Notes: a model not told the origin generated them from the letters alone. A stretch of 64,000 bases of DNA from Ideonella sp. A 288 (GCF_002198735.1 NZ_MWLO01000123.1:89623-153622), one strand, 5' to 3'. Shown: positions 1 through 10,274, counted from the first letter of the stretch. Made by a program: numbers and translations.

Positions 1-27
1 CTTGGCGGCGGCGGTGGGCTTGTTCAT
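1..27 (-). CDS. N-terminus of an unidentified protein, truncated by the window edge
   Basis: The first nine codons of a minus-strand gene are visible, beginning MNKPTAAAK at position 27. A good ribosome binding site, AGGAG, lies a few bases upstream (about 34-38). The gene runs off the left edge, so its function cannot be read. It lies downstream of, and in the same direction as, the agmatinase gene, 72 bases away, so the two could be co-transcribed. Confidence 0.5.
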
Positions 28-99
28 CGTTGGCTCCTGACAATGGGCCCGATTCTTCGCCGCCTGCAAATTCAACGCTTGAGACGTGTCAAGTCCCCG

Positions 100-1035
100 T
101 CAAACATCCTGGCGCGCGAGGCGACGCCGTTGGCCACACAGGTAGGTCCACACCAGCGTGGCGGCCGCGTTGCTGGTGAGTTCGGACAGGTCGAACGGCG
201 GCGCCACCTCGACGCAGTCCATGCCCACGAAGGGCAGGTCGGCGGATTCCTCCAGCAGCGTCAGCAGCTGCGCGGTGCTCAGGCCGCCGGGCTCGGGGGT
301 GCCGGTGCCGGGGGCGTAGGCCGGATCGAGCGCATCGATGTCCAGGCTCAGGTACAGCGGCGGATGACCGTGGGCCGCCAGGCGCTCGCGCACGGCCTGC
401 AGCACTGGCGCCAGCTGCGCCGGCGAGCTCAGGCCCCGCAGGTCGCGGGCAGTGAAGATCAGGCCGCCCTGGTCGCGCACGTACTCGCGCGCCTCGCGCC
501 GCCCCGACGAACGGATGCCGACCTGCACCATGCATTCGCGCTGCACCAGGCCTTCCTGGATGGCCTCGTACACCCAGGTGCCGTGGCCGCTGGGCTCGCC
601 GAAGTGGTCTTCCCAGGTGTCGCAATGGGCATCGAAGTGCAGCACGGCCAACGGCCGGCCCAGCACCTGTCGAAGCGAGCGCAGCACGCTCAGGGTGACC
701 GAATGGTCGCCACCCAGCCAGGCCATGTGGTGGGAGCGCAGCAGCGCAGGCGCCTGCGACTCGATGGCGCTGCGGCAGGCGTCCAGGCTGGTGTTGGGCA
801 AGGGCAGGTCACCGGCGTCGCCGAGGGCTCCTTCGAGGTCCAGGTCGAAGTGCGGGTGCGTGCCGTCGCACAGCATGTGGCTGGCTTCGCGGATGGCGCG
901 CGGACCAAGCCTGGCACCCGGCCGGTTGGTCACCGCGCCGTCCCAGGCCAGCCCCGCCACGCCGAACCGATGGGCGGCGGCCAGCGGCGGGCATCTGAGA
1001 AATGTGGTCTGGGACAAGAAGGCGAAAGCGGACAT
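100..1035 (-). CDS. speB: agmatinase / arginase-family ureohydrolase
   Basis: This is a 311-aa ureohydrolase of the manganese-dependent agmatinase/arginase family, which hydrolyses a guanidino group to release urea (agmatine to putrescine in SpeB). The metal-site motifs are present in order: GGDHS near residues 108-112, DAHCD near 135-139, and SLDIDALDPA followed by PGTGTPEPGG near 230-250. The length fits the family. The start at 1035 (MSAFAFLSQ) is preferred over an in-frame ATG six codons earlier. It is divergent from the amidotransferase-like gene with about 60 bases between them. The exact substrate (agmatine, guanidinobutyrate or another) cannot be decided from sequence alone. Confidence 0.85.
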   Translation of the reverse strand: MSAFAFLSQTTFLRCPPLAAAHRFGVAGLAWDGAVTNRPGARLGPRAIREASHMLCDGTHPHFDLDLEGALGDAGDLPLPNTSLDACRSAIESQAPALLRSHHMAWLGGDHSVTLSVLRSLRQVLGRPLAVLHFDAHCDTWEDHFGEPSGHGTWVYEAIQEGLVQRECMVQVGIRSSGRREAREYVRDQGGLIFTARDLRGLSSPAQLAPVLQAVRERLAAHGHPPLYLSLDIDALDPAYAPGTGTPEPGGLSTAQLLTLLEESADLPFVGMDCVEVAPPFDLSELTSNAAATLVWTYLCGQRRRLARQDV

Positions 1036-1096
1036 GGACGATCCCTGGGGCACACTGGCGCGCGATGATAGGCCGCCACAGGAAGGTCAAACTCCG

Positions 1097-1810
1097 ATGA
1101 AGCCCGTGCTCGTGCTGCAACACCTCGTCAACGACGGACCGGCCTACCTGGACACCTGGTTGCGCCGCCAGGGCGTCCCGGTTGAACTGCGCTGCACCGA
1201 GGCGGGCCAGGCGTTTCCCGATCGGCTGGACGGCTACTCGGCCCTCGCGCTGTTGGGCGGCTCGATGAGTGCGAACGACGACCTGCCGTCGCTGCGGCAG
1301 GCCGAGACGCTCATCCTGCAGGCCATGGCGCTCGACGTGCCGATGATCGGCCATTGCCTCGGCGGCCAGTTGATGGCCCGTGCGCTGGGCGCCGAGGTGA
1401 CCGAGTCGCCGGCCCCCGAGGTCGGCTGGTCGCCGATCCAGGTGCTGGGCGGCTCCACGGCGCGCACATGGTTCGGCGGGGCACCCTCCCCGACGGTGTT
1501 CCAGTGGCACTACGAGGCCTTCGATCTGCCCGAGGGCGCCGAACCCCTGGCAGGCAACGATGCCGCGCCGAACCAGGCCTTTGCCATCGGGCCCCATCTG
1601 GCCATGCAGTTCCACATCGAGGTCGACGAGGCCAAGTTGTCGATCTGGCTCGAGCACCTCGATGCCGGCTATGCGCCGGCCTTGCAGTCGCACCCGGCGA
1701 GCGTGCAATCGGTGCAGGCCATGCGCGACGGAGTGGCTCAGCATCTTGCAGCGCATCAGGTCATGGCCGATCGCATCTACCGCCGATGGCTGAGTCGCGC
1801 CCAGCGCTGA
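1097..1810 (+). CDS. class I glutamine amidotransferase-like protein
   Basis: This 237-aa protein has the class I glutamine amidotransferase (GATase1) fold. The nucleophile elbow GHCLGG puts the catalytic cysteine at about residue 87, and QFHIEVDE supplies His173 and Glu175, completing the triad. It is a stand-alone domain like the GuaA-type amidotransferase-like proteins, with no synthetase domain attached. Such proteins often act on glutamyl-amine conjugates (PuuD-like) or have no known partner. The agmatinase next door, on the opposite strand, makes a polyamine or guanidino-compound link possible, but this is only inference. A GGAAGG stretch at 1081-1086 is a distant possible ribosome site for the ATG at 1097. 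Confidence 0.7.
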   Translation: MKPVLVLQHLVNDGPAYLDTWLRRQGVPVELRCTEAGQAFPDRLDGYSALALLGGSMSANDDLPSLRQAETLILQAMALDVPMIGHCLGGQLMARALGAEVTESPAPEVGWSPIQVLGGSTARTWFGGAPSPTVFQWHYEAFDLPEGAEPLAGNDAAPNQAFAIGPHLAMQFHIEVDEAKLSIWLEHLDAGYAPALQSHPASVQSVQAMRDGVAQHLAAHQVMADRIYRRWLSRAQR

Positions 1811-1872
1811 TCCCACGATGTGAAAGATCCGTTTCGGATCGCGGAATCATCACTTGCTGCGCTGCAGCAGAA

Positions 1873-1911
1873 TTTTCCATGACAAAGAATTGCCTTTCGC
1901 ATCATGGAAAA
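1873..1911. repeat. 10-bp inverted repeat upstream of aceA
   Basis: TTTTCCATGA (1873-1882) and its exact complement TCATGGAAAA (1902-1911) are separated by 19 bases. The arms are AT-rich in a GC-rich genome and lie about 150-190 bases before the isocitrate lyase start. A two-site or looped operator is possible. There is no direct evidence for the protein that would bind. Confidence 0.45.
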
Positions 1912-1946
1912 CTGGCGTTAAGTTGTTGATTCTTAAGGCATGAAAT

Positions 1947-1968
1947 TTATGTCTTCTATAAGACATAA
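1947..1968 (+). promoter_or_regulatory. perfect palindromic operator in the aceA leader
   Basis: TTATGTCTT (1947-1955) and AAGACATAA (1960-1968) form a perfect 9-bp inverted repeat with the 4-base centre CTAT. The centre and right arm include TATAAG, a good -10-like hexamer, so a bound repressor would block the promoter of isocitrate lyase 94 bases downstream. The AAGACATAA type of palindrome resembles operators reported for a GntR-type regulator of TCA-cycle genes in betaproteobacteria. That link is recalled and was not checked. Confidence 0.6.
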
Positions 1969-2061
1969 GTCTTCCCAAGGTGCCGCGGGCACGTTACGCT
2001 AAGCCCATCGATCGACAGGTTTACAAGCGTTTCTCCCACCCCCCGTCACCTAGGAGTCTTC

Positions 2062-3360
<1,299 letters not shown>

Positions 3361-3367
3361 TCAGGCG

Positions 3368-3398
3368 GGCAGGGCAGCCCCATCAGGGCTGTCCTGCC
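3368..3398. terminator. hairpin after aceA, no U-tract
   Basis: GGCAGGGCAGCCC (3368-3380) pairs with GGGCTGTCCTGCC (3386-3398) over 13 positions with one G-U pair and a 5-base loop. It begins just after the aceA stop codon. No run of T follows, so it may stabilise the mRNA 3' end or end transcription imperfectly rather than act as a classical intrinsic terminator. Confidence 0.5.
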
Positions 3399-3426
3399 GG
3401 TCGTCACGGCTGTGGTGCAAGACCCG

Positions 3427-3463
3427 CTCGGGGCCTGGTGTGAACGTCGCACCAGGCCCCGAG
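3427..3463. terminator. perfect 14-bp hairpin between convergent genes
   Basis: CTCGGGGCCTGGTG (3427-3440) and CACCAGGCCCCGAG (3450-3463) are exact complements around a 9-base loop. The element sits between the convergent aceA and RCC1-repeat genes, and its symmetry would work in both directions. It lacks a T-tract on either side. Confidence 0.5.
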
Positions 3464-3479
3464 TCCCTTGGGCGGCGGG

Positions 3480-5051
3480 TCAGAAGAGGCGGATGCCGAT
3501 CACCCTGGCTGGGGTCACCTGCACGTCGCGGCTGGGCGGGCCGATGCCGAGCTGGCCCATGTCGTTGACGCCCCAGGACACGACGGTGCCGTCGCGCTGC
3601 CGTACGACGACGAACCCCCGCCCGGCGCTCACTTCGACGGCCTGGCGTTCGGCGCCGAACACGGCCCTGGGCTGCAACACCGGCGCGGCGGAAGCGTAGC
3701 CCAGCGGCCCCTCGCCCCAGCTCCACAGTTGCCCTTGGCGATCGACGGCAAATGCCGCCGTCGCGGTGAGTGCGACGTCCACGATGTCGGTCAGGCCGGC
3801 CACACGGGTGGGGACGTCGACCACGACGTCCTCCAGTTGGCCGTTGCCCAGCGCGCCGTGGGCGTTGCTGCCCCACACCCAGACGCTGCCATCCTGCGCA
3901 AGGACCATGCAGTTGCGTTCGGCACAGGCGGCCGATTTCGCCGCCGGCAGGCCCGGAATGCGCTGTGCGGGGTGCGTCGCCTGGTAGCTGCCGTCGGCCG
4001 CGCCCTGGATGCGCCATGCCGAATCGTCGAGCCCGATGGCGACGAGGCCGACCTCCGCTCTGGCGGCAGACGATCGGCCCAGGGCGCGCACCACGGGCAG
4101 TCCGGTGACCCGCACCGGCACGTACCGATGGCCCACGCCGTTGGGACTGCGTGCGTTCTGGCCAGGACCGATCCACACGCTGCCGTCCTCCCTCAGCGCG
4201 GCACTGGTGCCCTGGAAGTCTTCCTCGATCTGGACGATGCGGTCCGGCAGGTGCAAGCGTGTCGGGGTGGTCACCCGATACATGACGGCAGGAAACGCCG
4301 CGCCCTCGGGGAATTCGTCGCCCGTGGCCCAGAGCCCACCGAGGTAGGCGTCCCATATCAGGACCGTGCCATCCAGGCCGACCGCCCGCGGCGCGAGGCC
4401 GTGCCCGATCCAGCGGGCGTCCAGGCCGGTGTCCCGAACCTGTGTGCCGGGCGTCGTCGTGCCGTAGGGCACGTCGACGTTGGACCATCGCACCACCGTG
4501 CCCATGCCCCAGGCCAGCACCCGGCCGTCCGACCGAAGGGCGGCCGTGCCGTCCATCCCGGCCGCCAGGGTACGGCGTTCCTGCTGCCAGCCGCAGGCAG
4601 GGGCCAGCGGATAGACCGAGCAACGATCGGCCTGCAGACGCGCCGACCAGTCGCTCGCCTGGCCCAAGCGCTGCAGGCGGTCCTGCGTGAAATCGCCGAG
4701 TCCATAAACCTCCCCGTCGGGGGTGACGCCGAGGTAGCGCCAGCCCCACGGGCCCGCGTACGCCCGCACCGTGAAGTCGAGGCCGCCGTGCTGGACGTGC
4801 CAGCTGAGCGTTCCCTTGGGAAACTCTGCCGGGTAGGTGGTTTCGGCCCAGTCGAGCAGAGCCTCGGGGTCGACGGCCGGCGCCTCGGACATGGCGGCCG
4901 CGAGGGCATGACGCATGGCGACCTCGAGCGGACGGGCGGCGGCCGAACCGCCGTCGCCACCGCCACACCCGACCAGTCCTGCAAGTCCCGCCGCTGCAAC
5001 GAAAGCGATCGCGGCACGGCGGCCCTGCTGAAGGGGAATGCATTCGCTCAT
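3480..5051 (-). CDS. RCC1-repeat lipoprotein
   Basis: The 523-aa product starts with a lipoprotein signal peptide, with the lipobox LVGC about 30 residues in, followed by a glycine-rich stretch. The rest has repeated blocks ending in patterns such as VWVWGSNAHGALGNG and VVSWGVNDMGQLG, typical of RCC1-type beta-propeller repeats. The function is unknown; such repeats form a protein-binding propeller, so an envelope-anchored adhesion or scaffolding role is possible. The start at 5051 (MSECIPLQQ) gives the proper signal peptide. Transcription converges on aceA across two strong hairpins. Confidence 0.75.
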   Translation of the reverse strand: MSECIPLQQGRRAAIAFVAAAGLAGLVGCGGGDGGSAAARPLEVAMRHALAAAMSEAPAVDPEALLDWAETTYPAEFPKGTLSWHVQHGGLDFTVRAYAGPWGWRYLGVTPDGEVYGLGDFTQDRLQRLGQASDWSARLQADRCSVYPLAPACGWQQERRTLAAGMDGTAALRSDGRVLAWGMGTVVRWSNVDVPYGTTTPGTQVRDTGLDARWIGHGLAPRAVGLDGTVLIWDAYLGGLWATGDEFPEGAAFPAVMYRVTTPTRLHLPDRIVQIEEDFQGTSAALREDGSVWIGPGQNARSPNGVGHRYVPVRVTGLPVVRALGRSSAARAEVGLVAIGLDDSAWRIQGAADGSYQATHPAQRIPGLPAAKSAACAERNCMVLAQDGSVWVWGSNAHGALGNGQLEDVVVDVPTRVAGLTDIVDVALTATAAFAVDRQGQLWSWGEGPLGYASAAPVLQPRAVFGAERQAVEVSAGRGFVVVRQRDGTVVSWGVNDMGQLGIGPPSRDVQVTPARVIGIRLF

Positions 5052-5209
5052 GGTGGTCCTGGCGTTGCGAAGGAACGGGGCACAGGATAACGGGTCCGCT
5101 GGGCGCATGCCGGCGCCCACGGCAGCGCCGGCGCGTCCGGGCGTCGACTGCGACCACTCGCCGCGGCGAGATCGTTCCGGCCGGTCGCTGCCGTTCGTAT
5201 GATCTCGCC

Positions 5210-6619
5210 ATGAACATCATCATCCTCGGCGCCGGCCGGGTGGGGGAGAGCGTCGCCGAGAGCCTGGTGTCCGAGCGCAACGACATCACGGTGATCGACA
5301 CCAATCCGGCTCGCCTCCGTGCGCTGCAGGACCGGCTCGACCTGCGAGGGGTGGCCGGCAACGGCATCCAGCCGTCGGTGCTCGAGGCCGCCGGCGCCCG
5401 CGACGCGGACATGCTGATCGCGTGTGCGCCCGCCGACGAGACCAACCTGGTGGTGTGCAAGGTCGCGCACGACCTGTTCAACATCCCGACCACCATTGCG
5501 CGCATCCGCTCGCCGGAGTTCGAGCAGGGCAGCCCGATGCTGGGCAAGTCGGGGTTCGCCGTCGACCAGGTCATCTGCCCCGAGGCATCGCTCACGGCCT
5601 ACATCTGCAAGCTGATCGACTACCCCGAGGCGCTGCAGGTGCTGGAGTTCGCGCAGGGCATGGTCAGCCTGATCGCGGTGCGTGCCGTCACGGGGGGGCC
5701 CATGGTGCGGCACGTCATCTCCGAACTGCCGCAATTGGCGCCCGGCGTCGAGATGCGCATCGTGGCCATTTACCGCAAGGACGAGCAGGGCACCGACCAC
5801 CGGATCATCTGCGATGGCAAGACCCGGATCGAACCCGGGGACGAAGTCTTCGTGCTGGCAGCAACCCGCCACATCCGCCGTGTGCTGGACGCGCTGCGCC
5901 GACGCGACCAGCCTGTGCGTCGAGTGATGATTGCCGGCGGCGGCAAGGTGGGGTTGCGCCTGGCCAGGCAGGTCCAGGGCGAATGCCATCTCAAGGTCAT
6001 AGAGGCCGACGCGTCACGCTGCGAGTACCTGAACGGGCAACTCTCGGGCGACGTCCTGGTGCTGCACGGTGACAGCACGGACGAGGAACTGCTCGACAGC
6101 GAGAACGTTCAGGACACCGACCTCTTTCTTGCGCTGACCAGCGATGACGAGGACAACATCATGGCTTGCCTGCTGGCCAAGCGCATGGGGGCTCGGAGGG
6201 TCCTGGCGCTCATCAACCGGCGTGCCTACGCCGACCTGGTGCAGGGCACGCAGATCGACATCGCGCTGTCGCCGGCCCAAACGGTGATCGGCGAGTTGCT
6301 GGCCTACGTGCGCCGGGGCGACGTGGAAGCCGTCTACAGCCTGCGCCGTGGCGCGGCCGAAGCGCTGGAAGCCGTGGCACATGGCGATCAGAAGACGTCC
6401 AAGGTCGTGGGCCGACGCGTCGAGGACATCAAGCTGCCCAAGGGGGCCGAGATCGGCGCCATCGTGCGCGAGGTCGGCGCCGAGTCGGGGCGGCAGGTCG
6501 TCATCCCGCACCACGACACTGTGATCCACAGCGGCGACCACGTCATCGTCTTCGTGCCTCGCAAGCGCATGGTCCGAGAGGTCGAACGACTCTTCCAGGT
6601 CGGCGCCACGTTCTTCTGA
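5210..6619 (+). CDS. trkA: Trk potassium uptake system NAD-binding subunit TrkA
   Basis: The 469-aa TrkA is the peripheral cytoplasmic gating subunit of the Trk potassium transporter. It contains two RCK modules, each with a Rossmann NAD-binding domain: the first begins with GAGRVGE at residues 7-13, and the second contains AGGGKVGLRLA near residue 240. Each is followed by a TrkA-C domain. The membrane subunit trkH follows 11 bases later, so the two are one operon. Length and architecture are standard. Confidence 0.95.
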   Translation: MNIIILGAGRVGESVAESLVSERNDITVIDTNPARLRALQDRLDLRGVAGNGIQPSVLEAAGARDADMLIACAPADETNLVVCKVAHDLFNIPTTIARIRSPEFEQGSPMLGKSGFAVDQVICPEASLTAYICKLIDYPEALQVLEFAQGMVSLIAVRAVTGGPMVRHVISELPQLAPGVEMRIVAIYRKDEQGTDHRIICDGKTRIEPGDEVFVLAATRHIRRVLDALRRRDQPVRRVMIAGGGKVGLRLARQVQGECHLKVIEADASRCEYLNGQLSGDVLVLHGDSTDEELLDSENVQDTDLFLALTSDDEDNIMACLLAKRMGARRVLALINRRAYADLVQGTQIDIALSPAQTVIGELLAYVRRGDVEAVYSLRRGAAEALEAVAHGDQKTSKVVGRRVEDIKLPKGAEIGAIVREVGAESGRQVVIPHHDTVIHSGDHVIVFVPRKRMVREVERLFQVGATFF

Positions 6620-6630
6620 TCCGCCCAGCG

Positions 6631-8088
6631 ATGCCTTCGATTCTTCCCTTGCTGCCCGTGCTGGGCATCGTGCTTGTGTTGTTCTCCGTGACGATGGGGG
6701 TGCCATTGGCGTTCTCGTGGGTTCAGCGCGATGGTGTGCTGCATGCCCATGCATTGGCCATGGCCGCCACCTTGATCAGCGGGTTGCTGTTGCGGATCGG
6801 CAGCCTTCGCCGACACCATGAACTCAAAGCCCGGGATGGGTTCCTCCTCGTGGCGCTGGTGTGGACGGTCCTGCCCGCCTACGGGACGCTGCCATTGCTG
6901 CTGTCGATCGACGACCTGAGCTTCACCGATGCGTACTTCGAGGCTGTGTCCGGGTTGACCACCACCGGCGCCACCGTGTTGACGGGCTTGGAGAAGTTAC
7001 CCTTGTCGGTCAACGTCTGGCGCTGCTTCATGGTCCTGATCGGCGGCATGGGCATCATCGTGCTGACGGTGGCCATCCTGCCCCTGCTGGGCGTGGGCGG
7101 AGCACAGTTGTTCAAGGCCGAGACGGCCGGGCCCATGAAGGATGAGAAGCTCACCCCACGCATCGCCGAGACGGCCCGCGGACTGTGGAGTGTCTACTTC
7201 ATCCTGGCGCTGCTCTGCTTCCTGTCCTATCGGGCCGCTGGCATGGCATGGAGCGACGCCTTCATGCACATGTGCTCGACGATGGGCCTGGGCGGCTTCG
7301 CCGCCTACGATGCCAGCTTCGGCGCGTTCAATTCGCCCCGGATCGAAGCGGTGGCCATCGTCTTCATGCTGCTGTCCGGCATCAACTTCGCCTTGTACTT
7401 CGTGGCCTTCAAGCGTCGATCGCTCCAGGGCCTGCTGCGCGATACCGAGGTGCGCAGCTATGTCGTGCTGATGTCCGCGTCCGTGCTGCTGATTGCCCTG
7501 TTCCTGGCGGCCAACAAGGTGTACCCGAGCTTCGGCGAATCGTTCCGGCATGCCGCATTCAATGTCGTGTCGGTGGCGACCACGACGGGATTCGCGTCGG
7601 TGGACTATGCCCAGTGGCCGATCTTCGCGCCGGTGCTGATGCTGTTCCTGTGCGGCTTTGCCACCTGTGCGGGATCCACCGGCGGTGGCATCAAGCTGAT
7701 CCGATCCATCCTGCTGTTGAAGCAGACACAGCGGGAACTCATCCGCATCGTGCATCCTCGGGCCGCCGTGCCTGTGACGCTGGGCGGCGCCGTGGTCCCC
7801 AATCACGTCCTGACCTCCGTGATCGCCTTCATGCTGGTCTACGGCGCGGTGATGGTGGTGGCCACGCTGCTGCTGCTGTTCACAGGGCTCGACATCGTAA
7901 GCGCGTTCACGGCGGTGGTGGCCTGCATCAACAACACCGGGCCCGGACTCGGCCAGGTCGGGCCCGCCGCAAACTACCAGGGCCTCACCGACTTCCAGAC
8001 CTGGGTCTGCACCACGACCATGCTGTTTGGTCGGCTCGAACTGCTGAGCCTGCTGGTGCTGTTCACGCCGCAGTTCTGGCGCGGCTGA
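6631..8088 (+). CDS. trkH: Trk potassium transporter membrane subunit TrkH
   Basis: The 485-aa integral membrane protein has the TrkH/KtrB fold, with about ten membrane segments and four pore-loop repeats. Selectivity-filter-like segments can be seen (SGLTTTGATV, STMGLGGF, TTTGFAS, NNTGPGLG). It takes up potassium, gated by TrkA. The ATG at 6631 lies 11 bases after trkA. It ends 24 bases before the convergent alcohol dehydrogenase gene. Confidence 0.93.
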   Translation: MPSILPLLPVLGIVLVLFSVTMGVPLAFSWVQRDGVLHAHALAMAATLISGLLLRIGSLRRHHELKARDGFLLVALVWTVLPAYGTLPLLLSIDDLSFTDAYFEAVSGLTTTGATVLTGLEKLPLSVNVWRCFMVLIGGMGIIVLTVAILPLLGVGGAQLFKAETAGPMKDEKLTPRIAETARGLWSVYFILALLCFLSYRAAGMAWSDAFMHMCSTMGLGGFAAYDASFGAFNSPRIEAVAIVFMLLSGINFALYFVAFKRRSLQGLLRDTEVRSYVVLMSASVLLIALFLAANKVYPSFGESFRHAAFNVVSVATTTGFASVDYAQWPIFAPVLMLFLCGFATCAGSTGGGIKLIRSILLLKQTQRELIRIVHPRAAVPVTLGGAVVPNHVLTSVIAFMLVYGAVMVVATLLLLFTGLDIVSAFTAVVACINNTGPGLGQVGPAANYQGLTDFQTWVCTTTMLFGRLELLSLLVLFTPQFWRG

Positions 8089-8112
8089 CCGGTGCCGTGA
8101 CGGCCCGGGCAA

Positions 8113-9261
8113 TCACATCGAATCGGCCAGCATCGACCGGTACTCGTCGCGGGTGGCGATGCGCGGGTTGGTCTTGTGGCAGTGGTCGGCCATCGCGCCG
8201 TCGATGACGCGCTCGAACAGGTCGGGCGTCACACCCATCGCCGCGAGGCCCGTGGGCAGGCCAAGGCGCGCATTCAGTTCGCGGATCGCCTCCGCCACCT
8301 CCGTGCCCGCCGCATCGCAGCCGCCGATGCCGATGGCCTGCGCGATGCGCTGCAGCCGGCGGTCGCGGCGCATGCTGTCGGCCGAGGCGTTGAAGCGCAC
8401 CACCGCCGGCAGGAACATCGCGTTCAGCGTGCCATGGTGCAGGCGCGGGTTCACGCCGCCCAGGCTGTGACTCAGCGAGTGCACGCAGCCCAACCCTTTC
8501 TGGAAGGCCATCGCGCCCTGCATGCTGGCGCTCATCATGGCCCAGCGGGCGTCGCGGTCCTGGCCGTCGCGCGTGGCGCGTTCGATGTGGGCCCAGCCGC
8601 GTTCCAGTCCGTCGAGCGCAATGCCGTCCGCTGGCGGATTGACGGCCGGCGCCATGAAGGTCTCCAGGCAATGGGCGATGGCGTCCATGCCGGTGGCGGC
8701 CGTCAGCATCGGCGGCAGTCCCAGCGTCAGTTCGGGGTCGAGCAGCGCCGCCTTGGGCATCAGGTGCCAGCTGTGGAAGCCGAGCTTGCGGCCGTCGTCG
8801 ACGATGACGATGGCGCCGCGTGCCACCTCGCTGCCGGTGCCGGCGGTGGTGGGCACCGCGATCAGCGGTGCCACGGCCTCGGTGATCTTCGGGCTGCCGC
8901 CTTCGATGGTGGCGTAGGTCTTCAACGGGCCGGGGTGGGTGGCGGCGATGGCCACGCCCTTGGCCAGGTCGATGCTCGAGCCGCCGCCGACCGCGATCAG
9001 GCCATCGCAGCCCTCGGCCGCATACACCGCGCAGGCGGCGCGCACGCCGGCCTCGGTGGGGTTGCTCGGGGTCTGGTCGAACACGGCGTGCGGCAGATCG
9101 CCCAGCGCGGCGAGCGCGAGGTCGAGCACACCTGCGGCCCGCACACCCACGTCGGTGACGACCAGCGGCTTGCGCATGCCCACGCGCTCGCACTCGGCCG
9201 GCAGGCCCTTGACGACGCCGAAGTCGATGTCGATCTGGGTGAGGTACAGGATGCGGGCCAT
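8113..9261 (-). CDS. iron-containing alcohol dehydrogenase
   Basis: The 382-aa protein belongs to the group III (iron-dependent) alcohol dehydrogenases, which oxidise or reduce alcohols or aldehydes with NAD(P). The nucleotide site GGGSSIDLAKG lies near residues 90-100. Metal-ligand regions are seen in MDAIAHCLE and VHSLSHSLGG, and the C-terminal HCHKTNPR is typical of the family. The ATG at 9261 (MARILYLTQ) is chosen because the upstream in-frame extension enters the divergent gene. The substrate is not predictable; the neighbouring esterase may supply an alcohol. Confidence 0.88.
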   Translation of the reverse strand: MARILYLTQIDIDFGVVKGLPAECERVGMRKPLVVTDVGVRAAGVLDLALAALGDLPHAVFDQTPSNPTEAGVRAACAVYAAEGCDGLIAVGGGSSIDLAKGVAIAATHPGPLKTYATIEGGSPKITEAVAPLIAVPTTAGTGSEVARGAIVIVDDGRKLGFHSWHLMPKAALLDPELTLGLPPMLTAATGMDAIAHCLETFMAPAVNPPADGIALDGLERGWAHIERATRDGQDRDARWAMMSASMQGAMAFQKGLGCVHSLSHSLGGVNPRLHHGTLNAMFLPAVVRFNASADSMRRDRRLQRIAQAIGIGGCDAAGTEVAEAIRELNARLGLPTGLAAMGVTPDLFERVIDGAMADHCHKTNPRIATRDEYRSMLADSM

Positions 9262-9337
9262 GGTGCGGTTCGTCGGCAGTGGCAGGAGCGCGAAGTATGC
9301 TTGGAGCCATGTGCGATGGTGTGATCCCTCGGTGACA

Positions 9338-10270
9338 GTGCGGCTCCTGACGCCGGCGATGGCCGGCCTGCTCGACCGCATCCGGCGTGCCCAGCGCATG
9401 CCCTTCCATGCGATGACGCCGCAGGAGGCCCGCGCGGCCTACCTGAAGGCAGCCGAGGTACTGGAGCCGCCCCGCGTGCCGCTGGCCCGCGTCCAGGACA
9501 TCGAGATTCCCGCGGCCGACGGCACGCCGCTGCCGGCCCGCCTGTATGCCGACGGCCACGACCTGCGCCCGGTGCTGCTGTACCTGCACGGCGGCGGTTT
9601 CGTCATCGGCGGCCCGGAGACGCACGACAGCCTGTGCCGCCAGTTGGCCTTGCGCTCGGGTGGCGCTGTGGTCTCGCTCGACTACCGACTGGCGCCGGAG
9701 CACCGCTTTCCCACCGCCGTGGACGATGCCTGGGCGGCGATGCGTTGGCTGGCGGCCCATGGGCGCGAGGCACTGGGCCTGGACACCACGCGCCTGGCGG
9801 TCGGTGGCGACAGCGCCGGTGGCACGCTGGCGGCCACCTGCGCCATCCATGCGCGCGACATCGGCCTCCCACTGGCACTGCAACTGCTCATCACGCCGGG
9901 CACCACGGCGCATGCCGACACGCCGTCGCACCGGCTGTTCGCCAACGGCTTCCTGCTCGATTCGGCCAACGTGCAGTGGTTCTTCGACCACTACATCGAC
10001 GTGCACCATCGCCGCGACTGGCGCTTCGCCCCGCTGGAGGCCGACGACCTCGAGGGCGTCGCGCCGGCCTGCCTGGTGCTGGCCGAGTGCGACCCCTTGA
10101 TCGACGAAGGACTGGCCTACGGCGACCGCCTGCGTGCGGCCGGCGTGCCGGTCGAACTGGAGATCGGGCGCGGCCTGACCCATGATTTCATCAAGATGGG
10201 CCGCGTGCTGAAGGAGGCCGGTGCGGCCCAGGCCGCGGCCGCCCACGCATTGACCCTGGCCTGGAGATGA
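9338..10270 (+). CDS. alpha/beta hydrolase, HSL-type esterase
   Basis: The 310-aa product is a hormone-sensitive-lipase-type carboxylesterase. HGGGFVIGG (oxyanion hole) lies near residues 84-92 and GDSAGG near 157-162, with nucleophile Ser159. An acid residue in AECDPLIDEG and the histidine of GLTHDF complete the triad. The GTG at 9338 (VRLLTPAM) is preferred because homologues carry an LTP-M-type start; the ATG at 9359 is the alternative. It is divergent from the alcohol dehydrogenase, and the fusion gene begins 4 bases after its stop codon. Confidence 0.88.
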   Translation: MRLLTPAMAGLLDRIRRAQRMPFHAMTPQEARAAYLKAAEVLEPPRVPLARVQDIEIPAADGTPLPARLYADGHDLRPVLLYLHGGGFVIGGPETHDSLCRQLALRSGGAVVSLDYRLAPEHRFPTAVDDAWAAMRWLAAHGREALGLDTTRLAVGGDSAGGTLAATCAIHARDIGLPLALQLLITPGTTAHADTPSHRLFANGFLLDSANVQWFFDHYIDVHHRRDWRFAPLEADDLEGVAPACLVLAECDPLIDEGLAYGDRLRAAGVPVELEIGRGLTHDFIKMGRVLKEAGAAQAAAAHALTLAWR

Positions 10271-10274
10271 GCCG

